From: Astrocystis sublimbata
Taxonomy: Eukaryota; Ascomycota; Sordariomycetes; Xylariales; Xylariaceae
Direction of reading: 5' to 3'
Length of the DNA: 64,000 nucleotides
Assembly (NCBI GenBank): GCA_022453515.1
Contig: JAJNNY010000012.1
Span: 682,001 to 746,000, forward strand
Part shown: piece by piece, positions 24,329 through 34,811 of the stretch
How the letters are laid out: each line of letters opens with the position of its first letter
Position numbering within the stretch: the first letter of the stretch is position 1
Made by a program: the position numbers and the translations under genes
The notes under the pieces: model-generated
What the model was told of the DNA's origin: nothing
The model's input: only the letters and a program-made list of their open reading frames with translations
The model's database searches: none

Positions 24329-25706
24329 ATGTCTCTCGTTTTTGGAAAAGACATCTCGCCTTTGGGGCAGCCGCTTAAACAGCCAACAGACAAATCCCCT
24401 CATGCTCTGGTCATTGGGGGTGGTGTCACCGGCCTCGTGTCGTAAGTACAGAATTCCAGCCTCGATTTATCAGGGCTCTCTCTAGCTTGGACTACCAGTT
24501 ATGTCTCTACGAGACAACTTTGGAAATGACGTGTTCTGAAGAACTGAAGACTGACTATGTGTCCTCGGCAGAGCGTGGGTTCTGTTGGACCGTGGCTACC
24601 ATGTCACGATCATGAGCAAAGCATGGGCTAGCGATGAACAACGCTTGACTTCGCAAATAGCGGGGGCACTCTGGGAGTTCCCACCAGCGGTTTGTGGACA
24701 GCATACAGATGCCATCTCTCTTGCTCATTCCAAAAAATGGTGCATGACGGCATACCACATTTGGGACGCCATTGCTTCGACTCCAAAATTGAGCAGAGAG
24801 TCAGGCGTGCGTATGATGCCCTCGGATTTTTTCTTCATGGAAGATGTCAACAGCAATCCTCGGGAACGTTCCAAGATGACCGAGATTATGGCGAGCGGCG
24901 TGAAAGGATTCTACCGGGGATCTGACATCATCGAGGACAGAGGGATCGACCCCTCGTACGGTGCTGTTGACGCCTACGAACTGATGGCTCCCGTCATTGA
25001 CACCGACAAAGCTACATACTGGTTGACCTCGCTTGTTCAGAGAAAGGGGGCTACCTTGGTGACTGAAGCCGTCGAGGATGATCTGATCAGTATCGAGGAC
25101 GCGTTGCGAGCCAGGTTCAACGCGGACATCATCATCAACTGCACTGGGCTGCAAAGCGGTTCCCTGGCGGGTGACGAGAGTGTCTACCCCATTAGAGGCG
25201 GTCTCATCCGGGTCATCAATGATGGCACCATGTTCCCCAAGTTGAATGCAGCCTTGACAATTACGGCAGACGCGGCTCGCTCGACAAACGAAATCGTGTT
25301 CCTGGTGCCTCGCAATGACAACATCCTACTCATCGGCGGGATTACCGAGCCGGACGAATGGGACCTGAGTCTCACGTTAGACAGCCCCATCATCAAGAGA
25401 ATGCGAGAGCGGTGTGACAAGTTCCTGCCTGGACTCAAAGATGCCCAGCTCGACCCGGATTATCCACTATCTCAGGGGCTGCGACCCTTCCGAAAGAACA
25501 ACGTGAGGGTCGAGCGGGAGCTCCGCAGAGCAGGAAGCAGAATCGTTCACTCGTACGGCCACGGCGGCGCCGGGTGGAGTCTCTCGTTCGGATGTGCTTT
25601 GGATGTGGTGGTCTTAGTCGAGGAAGCGCTGGCTGGTAGGCCAGCCAGGCCAATGAACGCGAGACCCAGTGGACGCGGCCGGATGGAGATCAGTGCAAAC
25701 CTATAA
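24329..25706 (+). CDS. D-amino-acid oxidase (FAD)
   Basis: D-amino-acid oxidases oxidise D-amino acids to imino acids with release of hydrogen peroxide, usually in peroxisomes. Exons 24329-24441 and 24572-25706 join in phase to 415 residues; the donor is GTAAGT and the intron 130 nt. The FAD dinucleotide motif VIGGGVTGL sits at residues 28-36. The DAO signatures SQIAGALWEFPP (FAD and substrate loop), NCTGLQS, the GLRPFRKNNVRVE arginine region and HSYGHGGAGWSLS near the C-terminus are all present. The start is about 25 residues ahead of the FAD motif, longer than in the shortest DAOs. The C-terminus is SANL: not canonical SKL, but like the KANL signal of human catalase, so peroxisomal import is plausible. 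It stands alone, with no neighbour suggesting a specific substrate. Confidence 0.95.
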
Positions 25707-25887
25707 CGGTTCCATCACCGCATGTATTATATTGTACCTTAGAGGCTGTCCCCAGGGACAAGATCGGTTACGGCGTTGGCGTTGATGAGATACTGCACCT
25801 GCTACGTACGTAGGTAAAATAGACATGAATGATTTCTGTTCCTCACTGCTGAGCCTTGGATAAGATTTTGTTGTGTGCCTCAACATG

Positions 25888-25927
25888 GAGAGAGAGAGAG
25901 AGAGAGAGTGTGTGTGTGTATGTGTGT
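25888..25927. repeat. (GA)n(TG)n compound microsatellite
   Basis: About ten GA units are followed by TG units with one TA interruption, in the 3' flank of the oxidase gene. Confidence 0.9.
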
Positions 25928-26851
25928 AAGTGTAAATCCACCTGCTTGCTACTAGCTGAGGCTCCAGGCTTCAGGCAGAGCCCGAAGGTAGATTTGTGGT
26001 ATTCGTAGTGATAGACCTACAATAGGTAAGCATTGAATTTATCACAAATGTCACCAAACAGGGTCAAGGACCTGCTGGCTGCGTGAGTTTTGGTAACTTG
26101 GCACGCTTGGTTGGGAATAAGGATCTGACCACGTATTGGAGTATTTACTCTGGTAGTAGGCTTCCTACGGCATCTAGACGCGGGATGGAAGCAACACAAC
26201 TTAAACCATTGAATGCTGATTATGGGCTTATTATGTAAGTCGGTCGGCATAAGAGCGCAACCTTACTACATGTAGGTAGGGACCTAGGTAGGTAACCTTG
26301 GTGGCTCGCGTGGTTTAACCCAGCCTGAGCCGTTGCCTGGTGAATTAGCCATCCGAGCTTCAACCATAAGGTACTATATGTCAGGAGGCTATTATGCACT
26401 ACGTAGTGCAGTTTTGCAAATGACGCAATGCGCCAGGTTTACTGTGACCAGCAGCGTTACGAGCACAAACCTTGAACCTTGTCAGTCAACTCGGGAGTTT
26501 GGACATCATCCTCGCGGCACCTACCGTATCGCGTATGAGTATCGAGTATGTACACAACTGGAAGCAATAAATCATTACAGTATTCTTTCTGGCTGGTCCA
26601 GGCTAGTAAGCATTCAATAAATATTGTTAATTGGCTCGCCTCCTATATCCTATCTTTCCAATTGGGTGAGGTAGCGGCCAATACTGCACCGCGTGGGCCC
26701 CGTCACGTCCCTGGCCGGATTATGAATTTATGGGTCCTTTCTTTCCACCCTTCTAGAACGTTACCTACCTTGTGGAAAACAGCCAGGTACATAAGTACAG
26801 TATTTCACATCATGAACTCTTGGGACTTCCAAATCTGGTTTTTCTCTGCCC

Positions 26852-26874
26852 TTTTTTTTTTTTTTTTTTTTTTT
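26852..26874. repeat. T23 homopolymer
   Basis: Twenty-three consecutive T bases lie in an intergenic spacer. Confidence 0.9.
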
Positions 26875-28111
26875 GACTACCCAGCCACCTATGTATCCAG
26901 TCCACGAGCAGACACGGGGCACTGCAGAATACCACATTACCATGTGCCTATGCGTAGAGTGGCTGTACTGTTGCTTACATATGGAGAGGGTGATTTGATG
27001 AATGGGATTGTAACTTGACCTGTATGAGATAGGTTAGGTACCTAGTTACCTCGTACATAGTAGACTCCTGTCTCTGCCTGTCGTATTCACGAGCATGTAC
27101 TCGGGTGTAGCATGTGCGTGCTGCGCTAAGAATAGAGGCTTGGCCCGTGGTTGGCTGGCAGGAACCAGTCCCGCGACTGGGCAATCGTAGGTGGATACCT
27201 GTATAGTACCTACCGAGATGCCGAGCCCATGCTGCCGGGCAATGATGCACCAGGTCGCTTGGCGAGTTGGCAGGAGGTGAGCCACACACAATCACCCCAA
27301 ACCTCAAGAGCTTCAAGATGCATTTTGGATCCCATCGTTAGGTTGTGGGTCGGTAGATACATGTTGTCAGTGACTTGTCTGATGCCTGGAGACGTGTATC
27401 TCGGTGATGTACCTAGAAGGTACCTGAATAGGTACGATCTGCAAGATGGCACTGTCTTCACACATCGTAAGGTGCCTGTGTAGGTAGTAGGTACGTACCA
27501 ACCTCTAGTGCTGGGAGAGGCCGAGCCCCCGAGGCTGGTGCTGGACCAAAATATTTCTAAGGTTAAGGTTTGACAGATTAGATCATGACATGCGCAACGC
27601 TTCTTTTGGCGCAACCTTCACCCTACTACACCTCTCCTCCCTCCATTGGAAACCACCTGATCTCTCCTCTTCCAACAACGTTCCGCCTCGTCCGTCTTCG
27701 TCCCGCAACCCAGCTTTGCCTATCCCTCGCGACAACCTGCCACAAACCCCTGGGCCAACCTAGATCCAGACCCCAAACAAGAAACACAATATTCAGAAAT
27801 CTAGATCAATATGCATGTCATTCCGATGGATCTGCTGTAACAGCAGCCCGGCCAACCAGACAACTCGTTGCGTCTATCAACTCCCCAGTCGATTTACGTC
27901 CCCGATTGACTGTCATCGCCCGTCTATAACATCATATTCCTGACCCGACTCTCCACTCCATTGTGTCTGTGTCTTCACACTCTGCTTCCCAGCTTATAGT
28001 GCAAGCAAGTCCTTCCTCCCCGATTGTCAGCACGCCTTGTATCTCGCCCGCTTCCTATACCATATACGCTTCGTTTGATTCGGCATATTCAACTTCCATC
28101 ACAGCTTCGAA

Positions 28112-29038
28112 ATGGATAGTGTCAACAGTACCGCTGGTCAGCCCCATATGGCGGGCGTCAACCGTAGCAAATGCGAGTGCGAACGGAAAGCTTTGCTTGT
28201 CTTGAAGGACAAGCTGGCTGCCCACCGAGCTTCGTTATCGAAGATGCCTGTGCGCGAGTCTCAGGATTGCCCCAAATGCCAACTGCCTGGCCGTCCGGCG
28301 CCAGCATCTCTCATTCCACCGTTGAACTTCTCAACAGTATGTGAGGGGCTTTACAGAAGCAGTTATCCCCAGGCAGGGGATTACCCCTTCATACAACAGT
28401 TGAAGTTGAAGACTATTGTGACGTTGGTGAGCAAGGAGCTCCCTGAAGGCTACCAACAATTCCTTGACGCCAACCAGATCACGCACAAGATATTCGACAG
28501 TACGTATCCCCCCCCCCCCCCCCAATCCTGCTTTTATCTATGGAATGCAATCATTCTCTTCCATCTCAAATCATGTGTTGGGTGCTCTCCAGCTGAAAAT
28601 TAAGAACCACCGTAACTGACCAAGCGTGTTGCAGTGGCTGGCACAAAGAAGGAGGAGATATCCGTCAGCATGATGCGCTCTATTCATTCAGTGATCTCTC
28701 AAACCGAAAATTACCCATTGCTTATCCACTGCAATCATGGCAAGCATCGGACCGGATGCGTTGTTGGCATATTTCGAAAAGCCAATCAATGGAAATTAAA
28801 TCACATCATCGCGGAGTACAGCTCCTTCGCCGAGCCCAAAGTACGAGAGACCGATATAAAATATCTGTCCGAGTTCCAGATTACCGGCCTGTTGAACCAG
28901 CCAAGGAAAATGGCATTGCCAAGCACACCCAATCGCTTCGGCCGTTTTGTTGTGGCAGTTGCGTTACTCCTCTTTATGATGTCTTCCCTGGGGAGATTTC
29001 GGGCCACAGACTTGCATCAACACTCGTCTCGTTCATAA
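28112..29038 (+). CDS. Siw14-like atypical dual-specificity phosphatase with C-terminal hydrophobic segment
   Basis: Siw14/Oca-family enzymes have a cysteine-dependent phosphatase fold; yeast Siw14 cleaves inositol pyrophosphates. Exons 28112-28499 and 28635-29038 join in phase to 263 residues, the junction forming a Met codon. Before the domain come a Cys-rich stretch (SKCECERK, CPKCQLPG) and a predicted helix. The core begins at PPLNFSTVCEGLYRSSYPQ, then TIVTLVSKELPEGY. The P-loop HCNHGKHRTGC places C162 and R168; its CNHGKHRTG form is the one seen in Siw14. Unusually, residues about 234-249 (FVVAVALLLFMMSSLG) form a hydrophobic segment near the C-terminus, suggesting a tail anchor (inference). 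The intron begins GTACGTAT followed directly by sixteen C. Confidence 0.9.
28508..28523. repeat. C16 homopolymer inside the phosphatase intron
   Basis: Sixteen C bases lie 8 nt after the 5' splice site at 28500. Confidence 0.9.
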
Positions 29039-29775
29039 CAGGACCAATCATCCTTTTCCGCGATATGGGGTTGCGCCTATCCATTACCATCTGAAGAAGA
29101 CGCGATATTTCATCACTTGTACCAGCACTCCTGCCCAACAAGAAAAGACCTAGATCGAGTTCGCCAGGCACCAGAGTTTTGATTACACGTTCGGGTGGAA
29201 CCCAGAATGGGTTTATCCAGATTTTATAGCCAGCAAAAGAAGAGACGTGGTAATGAGCAGTGGGTGGTGTCTTTCCCCGCTTTTGTTTGGAATAATTCAG
29301 GGGTAGGGCGAATGGTGTAGGGAGAACAGGGTACATCAAGGAGTATAGAGATCGTCAAGTGCTGATGAGTCTCTTTGGAGTTCAGGAGGACTGTTTTTTT
29401 TTTTGAAGGTGGCAATTTGCACCAGTTTCCACCAGCTATACTATACCATAATTCATTATGGCAGGACCGAGTTGCGTGTATAACAGCGAGGGAATATCCT
29501 TAAAGGATCTTTCTCGCATTTGCTCGTAGTATTACAGAATTCAGAGTTGGTCAAAAGAAGCTTTTGTGCGGCCCACCTATATCATATCATATCATTCCTA
29601 AATGTAAAGGGATGGTACCGATGGTGGGATTGTGGGATAGCGGGTCGAGACTCGTATCATGATCTGGAGCCTTCTTGTCATGAGAAAGAAGCACTGCTTG
29701 GAACGTTTCATTTTATTATATCCGGGGTATTGCATATAGATTAGGGGGATTCGGCATCACGCGACTTCCTGCCTA
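29039..29775. other. Intergenic between convergent phosphatase and AIM19 genes
   Basis: Only 3' flank sequence is seen, including a short T tract near 29395-29404. Confidence 0.55.
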
Positions 29776-30291
29776 TTATGTCCACTTGGGGTTGTTGATT
29801 CGGTACTCCTTCTCGTCGTCGCGGTTCCCGGTGGCATAGACCCAGCCGGCAGCGACGGCGTTCACGGCACCGAGGCCAATGGCAGAGCCCCTCACGACGC
29901 CCCTGACGGTGAAGAACTTGCTCCGGAAGCCCTGGCTCTTGCGGCGCAGGGCCAGCAGTGCGTAGGTGCCGCTGGCGGCCATGGTGAGGCCGGCGCTGTC
30001 GATCTTGAAGCCCTGCAGGTTGGCGTAGCTGGCGAAGAAGAGGACGGGGACGAAGAGGAGCGGCAGGGGCTGGGTCGGACGCAGGTGGAGGGGCGCCACG
30101 AGAGTCGCGAGACCGGCGGGGGGCAGGGAGGAATCTGGGGCGGGACAGACATTGTTAGTTTGGTTGGGTACTCGGTGCGAGGAACAAGCGCGAAAGCAAG
30201 GACGCAGGATCGGATGTCGGTCGGTCGGTCGCTTACTGCCCCAGGCGGCCAATTGCGCCGTCACTGTCTTTGAGGGCGCGGGAGTGGCCAT
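29776..30291 (-). CDS. AIM19: AIM19-like mitochondrial membrane protein
   Basis: AIM19 family proteins are small, poorly characterised mitochondrial membrane proteins, named from a yeast mitochondrial-inheritance screen. Exons 30237-30291 and 29776-30134 join in phase to 137 residues, giving MATPAPSKTVTAQLAAWGN and then SSLPPAGLATLVAPLHL. The intron is 102 nt, divisible by three and without a stop, so the unspliced frame reads through as 171 residues. The GTAAGC donor and CCCCAG acceptor, and the fit of the spliced protein, support removal. Hydrophobic segments are LPLLFVPVLFFASY, SAGLTMAASGTYALLAL and IGLGAVNAVAAGWVYAT. The spliced start lacks a long presequence. Confidence 0.85.
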   Translation of the reverse strand: MATPAPSKTVTAQLAAWGSKRPTDRHPILRPCFRACSSHRVPNQTNNVCPAPDSSLPPAGLATLVAPLHLRPTQPLPLLFVPVLFFASYANLQGFKIDSAGLTMAASGTYALLALRRKSQGFRSKFFTVRGVVRGSAIGLGAVNAVAAGWVYATGNRDDEKEYRINNPKWT

Positions 30292-32526
30292 TGTGCGAGC
30301 TGCTGCTGCTTATTATTTGGTACAGTCGCTGCTGGGTGGCGGGCGGGCGAACGAATGGCAGCGGCAGGGTGGTGGGTGAGCAGGTTGGTAGTGTTGTGTG
30401 TCTCGTAGCCCGGTCTCGTAACGTAGCATTGGGTGAGGTGCTCTCTTTTGCTATTTGGTGTTCATCATGCTGTCATGTTGGCATGTCAACTGGTGAGTTT
30501 TCTGCGCCGTGGGGTGGTGAGGTTTCGATGGAGAGATGCTACGGGATGTAGTTTGCCCTCGCAACTTCCAATCGAGCTCTGCCAGCTCGAATCGTCATCG
30601 CGCCGGCTCGGTGGAGCGCCCGCATTTCATCCCTGTCTAGCGTGGCCACCCCTCCACAACTAGAGCACAACCTCTGGGCGGGCGAGGCAGGCACAAGCGA
30701 GACATGGTACCCGTGGCCATTATGTACGTAACCTTAGCAAAGGAGAGCTGAAAACCACAAAGGTAGTTCGGTAGGTAACACAACCTTACCTTGAAGCAGG
30801 TACGAGGGCTTATACTTGTCCCTTTCGACAGTTTCGTGGGACGACGGCCGACTACATAGGTCCATGGTCGTCTCAACCACAGACCATGTGCCCGTGCAGG
30901 CAGAAGTGGTATATAATCTGTTCATTGGTCTTTCTCTTCCTACGTAGGTAGAGGGTTTATAATTTCCAGCTACCGGTAAGGTTCTCTTCGGGGGTTAATT
31001 GTTATCTGTTCCAGCCATATATCCCTTGCGCCTGTTATAGACGTAAAGCTAGAAGGGTATCCATGGATATGCCGAGTATTGAGCTTCGAAGCCACCCCTT
31101 CCTGTTTATCGCTCTCTTCGGGGCTTTTTCGCATTCTCTTCGAGTTTCTATTAAAATTAAATCTGCTCGTCAAGATCTTGATTGTTGTCTTCATCCAGGA
31201 TTGAATTCTGTCTTCCGTCATCAGTCATTGGGTTACTAATCTTTGGCTTGTTACCGTTAGACATGGCCATTTGGAGACTCCATGGGCGAATAACGGTGTG
31301 GGTGGTGCACCTTGTCGTTTGCAACCTGAAGTTCCGATGATGTGTTGATATCCTTTTCAGGGCTTGTTCTGTACATGTAGGTATTTGTGCAATTAAGAAT
31401 CATGGATGTCACGGCCCGGGGGTATCTGGTAGTGGCAATGAAATGATATCAGCAATAAGGAGTTTGGTAGTATACTCGTAGTATGAGTATATATGCTAGT
31501 CTTCTGGTTCATTCAAACTCGCAATGCCACCACGTTTGCGGCAACTGTTTCCTCGGTACTATGAAACTACCTAATCATGTAGTATGAGTATGATTGAAAC
31601 GGAGTGTCACAATAGACTGGCATTCTCGGGCAGGCAGATCCGAGCTTGCTGGAGGTGTTGCGATCTGATTGATAACCAACGATTTGTATTAGTTTATTTA
31701 AGCTTCAGTTGGATTTGCATATATGTTACCCCCTTCAATGTTCTGATGCGCTACCGTCATAAGTCTATCTATCTACTTACCTTAGAACTAGATCATGAGG
31801 GGATGAGGGGGTCACGACTTACACCTAACAACGGTTTGGCCAGGCAGGCTTGGCAGGCGTAATAAGCTAAGGGCAGCCTGTAAGAGGAAGCCTGGCCCAT
31901 AAGTACCTCCTAGTGTATAGTTATTGGAACAGATGGGGCCAGATACATGCCACCGCCACATGTTGTAAGAGCCACGTTTTGGGGGAAACAATACTGGAGG
32001 TAGGTACATTCAATACAACCTTACGAAGCTTGAGGCCATCAAGCCGCTTAGTCAACAAGACAAGACAGACCATTGTCATTGTGCCTTCTTCCCATCTCTT
32101 TGAGGGGAGAGAAAAGAACAGGCGCAACTTGGAGCTGACCATTCCTGCACATTCACATTCCGACTTTAAATCCCATTACAACCCTGCGCCGCCAGCCCTC
32201 CGAGCCTCCGAGCCTCCGTTGCCTCCCACTGAAGCCAGATAAGACAACAACACACCGGCTTCCCGCATCTAGTCGTCGTCCGTCAGCCGATACCAATGCA
32301 CCCCTCGAATCTACAATAAACAAGCGAGTCGATTCTCGAGGTCCTTCCATCTCCATTGAAAGCGGAAGCACATATAGCGCGCCTAAATCCTTCATCTGGG
32401 CAAACATCTCTTCACTAGCGATCAGCGCATCCACGGAAACCGCAAACATCAAGAAAAAAAGAAACAAATAAAAAGAATCGACCGAGCGAACGATCCATAG
32501 TCTTCCTCGCACCGCTGCAGCGAACC
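30292..32526. other. Intergenic: divergent promoter of AIM19 and HLJ1-like genes
   Basis: No gene is supported in 2.2 kb. The left 350 nt are GC-rich and G-skewed; the middle (30940-31900) is AT-rich. The last 250 nt are C/A-rich, as in a 5' leader. Confidence 0.55.
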
Positions 32527-33689
32527 ATGTCGAGCGGCAAAGCCTCCGGCAACGATGCCGGCAGTGCAGGGGCGCGGTCGCGCGACCACAACCAGGGGAA
32601 CCAGGAGCGCAAGAGCACGCCCGAGCAGCGGGCCGCCGTGCTGCGCATCCGGCGGTGCAAGGTGACGGCCTTCTACGACATCCTCGACCTCGAGGCCGTG
32701 CGCGCGAGCGCCACCGACTCGGACATCAAGAAGGCCTACCGCAAGCAGTCCCTGCTGACCCACCCGGACAAGAACGGCCACGAGGGCGCCGACGAGGCCT
32801 TCAAGATGGTCTCCAAGGCCTTCTCCGTCCTCGGCGACAAGGAGAAGCGCGACCGCTACGACCGCTTCGGCACCGACCCCGAGTCCCGCTTCGAGAGCGC
32901 CCGCGCCCAGGCCCAGAACCCCTTCGGCGGCCGGCCGGGTGGCGGAGGAGGCAGAGGGGGTGGCATGTTCGATGATGAGATCAGCCCCGAGGAAATGTTT
33001 GCGAGGTTCTTCGGTGGCGGCTTCGGTGGGCCTTTCGGTGGCGGTAAGTCTACATACAACATGCCTAGTTTCTGTCTGGGAAACAGTGAAGGCAAATCAT
33101 GCATGAGAATTTGAATACTAACGTACATGCGCAATGTGTAGGCTTCGATACGGGACCGCAATTCGTCTTCAATGTCGGCGGCAACAGGGGGTTCCGGGTA
33201 CATCAGTTCGGCGGCGCCGCACCGCGGAGGAGACCGCGCGCCGACGGGCAGCCCCAGCAACCGCAGACGGCCTGGGACACCATCATCAGTTTCCTGCCGA
33301 TCCTGTTCCTCTTCGTCTTCCCGCTGCTCACTTCGCTGTTCTCCGGCTTCGGCGAGTCACAACCGGCCGTGCCGACCATGGTCTTCGACGCCCCGCTGCC
33401 GCCCCAGACGTACCACCGCCAGACGCCCAAGCTGGGCGTCGACTACTTCGTGGACCCGAACGACATCGCCGGCTGGCAGGACCCCAAGCTGCGGCAGCTC
33501 GACAAGGAGGCCGAGGTCGGCTTCGTCCGCGTGCTGCGCCGCCGCTGCGACACCGAGATGCGCACGAAGCAGGACCTCGTCGACAAGGCGCAGGGCTGGA
33601 TCTTCCCGGACCCGGACAAGATGAAGATCGCGAGGGACTTTGAAATGGCCTCGTGTAGGCGGTTGGATTCTATTGGTATATCGAGGTAG
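32527..33689 (+). CDS. ER membrane J-protein, Hlj1/DNAJB12 type with DUF1977
   Basis: This class of Hsp40 is anchored in the ER membrane with the J-domain in the cytosol, recruiting Hsp70 to ER-associated degradation. Exons 32527-33043 and 33142-33689 join in phase (donor GTAAGT) to 354 residues. The J-domain spans about 47-115 with HPD at 79-81 and YDRFGTD closing it. A Gly/Phe-rich linker (about 125-175) follows, then one hydrophobic segment at about 219-241 (TIISFLPILFLFVFPLLTSL) and the DUF1977-type C-terminus with LGVDYFVDPNDIAGW. The codon use of exon 1 is strongly GC-ending. The short C-terminal tail DSIGISR is unremarkable. Confidence 0.93.
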
Positions 33690-34811
33690 TATTGGTTTTA
33701 TGAACTTTCCAATTTTGAGATACATGCTTTTCACCTCTCCCATTGAATATAGACAGACAGGTAAACAAGGCAGCATACCGTTGTTGGGCGAAGACAGTCG
33801 CGAGAGTATGTATAAAGACACAGCGCGTGCTCGGAAGGGAGAGGGATATTCTTTGACAAAGACAGACCAAACAAGCCCATGTTTTTTTTGGCGTTCCGGT
33901 TTCAATTCCATTGCGAGGACGGAAAGGGCAGGCATGGCGAAGTGGTTGGTTGGGGATAGGATATTCATACCACGGCGGGGTTTCGTCCCCGTATAATATT
34001 GAAAACAACTTCCTGGACCAAGCAAGACAGCATAATCACATGATATATTCTTTGATCCACACCGCGTCTCCCAGCACGCTGAATGCGTCCCTCGCCGTGT
34101 GATACTGAGAAACTGCGCCCGATGCCAAAGATGTACGTACATACATCTCTGTATTCGACGTCCGATACGCGTAAACTGGTCACGTTATATCGTATAACGA
34201 GTAAGCTATAGACTCGACGTTAAGCACTCACTCAAGGTCACACTTCAAAATCGAGACAAAGGTCACATCATCCGGTAAATAAGGCTAGCAAGTCTCGCTG
34301 TGTCATTTTCTCAACATTGCAGAAATAGCAGTACTTCGTTTTGACGCTGCCCTACGCTCCGTTATGAAACACATGCGCCTGGGCCAACTTTCATTGCGTC
34401 CTGGCTTGGAAAAACAAGGTTTTAGCCATCCAACGGGTCACTAGTTCATACCAAAGCCAAACAATATGGTTGGTATAGATGATTTCATTGGTACTTTAAC
34501 GCTCCTCCAGAGGAAGCGTAGGTGTGCAAATTCATCCGACTTGTGGTAGTATTAGCGAATGATGAATATGGTTGGTAACTAGTCTTTTCACTTCATTGAC
34601 CCTACACTAGACATAGATAGCCACTCAAAATGAATACCTCTATTAAACTGTGACGGGAAGGCTACGCAGAGCCAAGAGCGATCCGCATTTCCGAGAGGTT
34701 TTTGTACGACATCCAACCACTCCGGTAGCAGTCCCCGAGATGCTCGACGATGGGTTTAGTGCCGTTTCGTTTCATGATATATGTTCCCGCATCTGGAAAG
34801 AGTCTAGCCAA
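33690..34811. other. Intergenic between convergent HLJ1-like and PTC6-like genes
   Basis: No gene was seen. Both 3' flanks lie here; composition is average and no repeats stand out. Confidence 0.55.

Larger units (their letters stand above)
25707..28111. other. Intergenic with microsatellites, upstream of the phosphatase gene
   Basis: No gene is supported. It holds GA/TG microsatellites, a T23 tract and several TAGGTA patches (26270-26295, 27400-27495). The last about 500 nt (27600-28110) are C/T-rich and look like the leader of the following gene. Confidence 0.55.
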
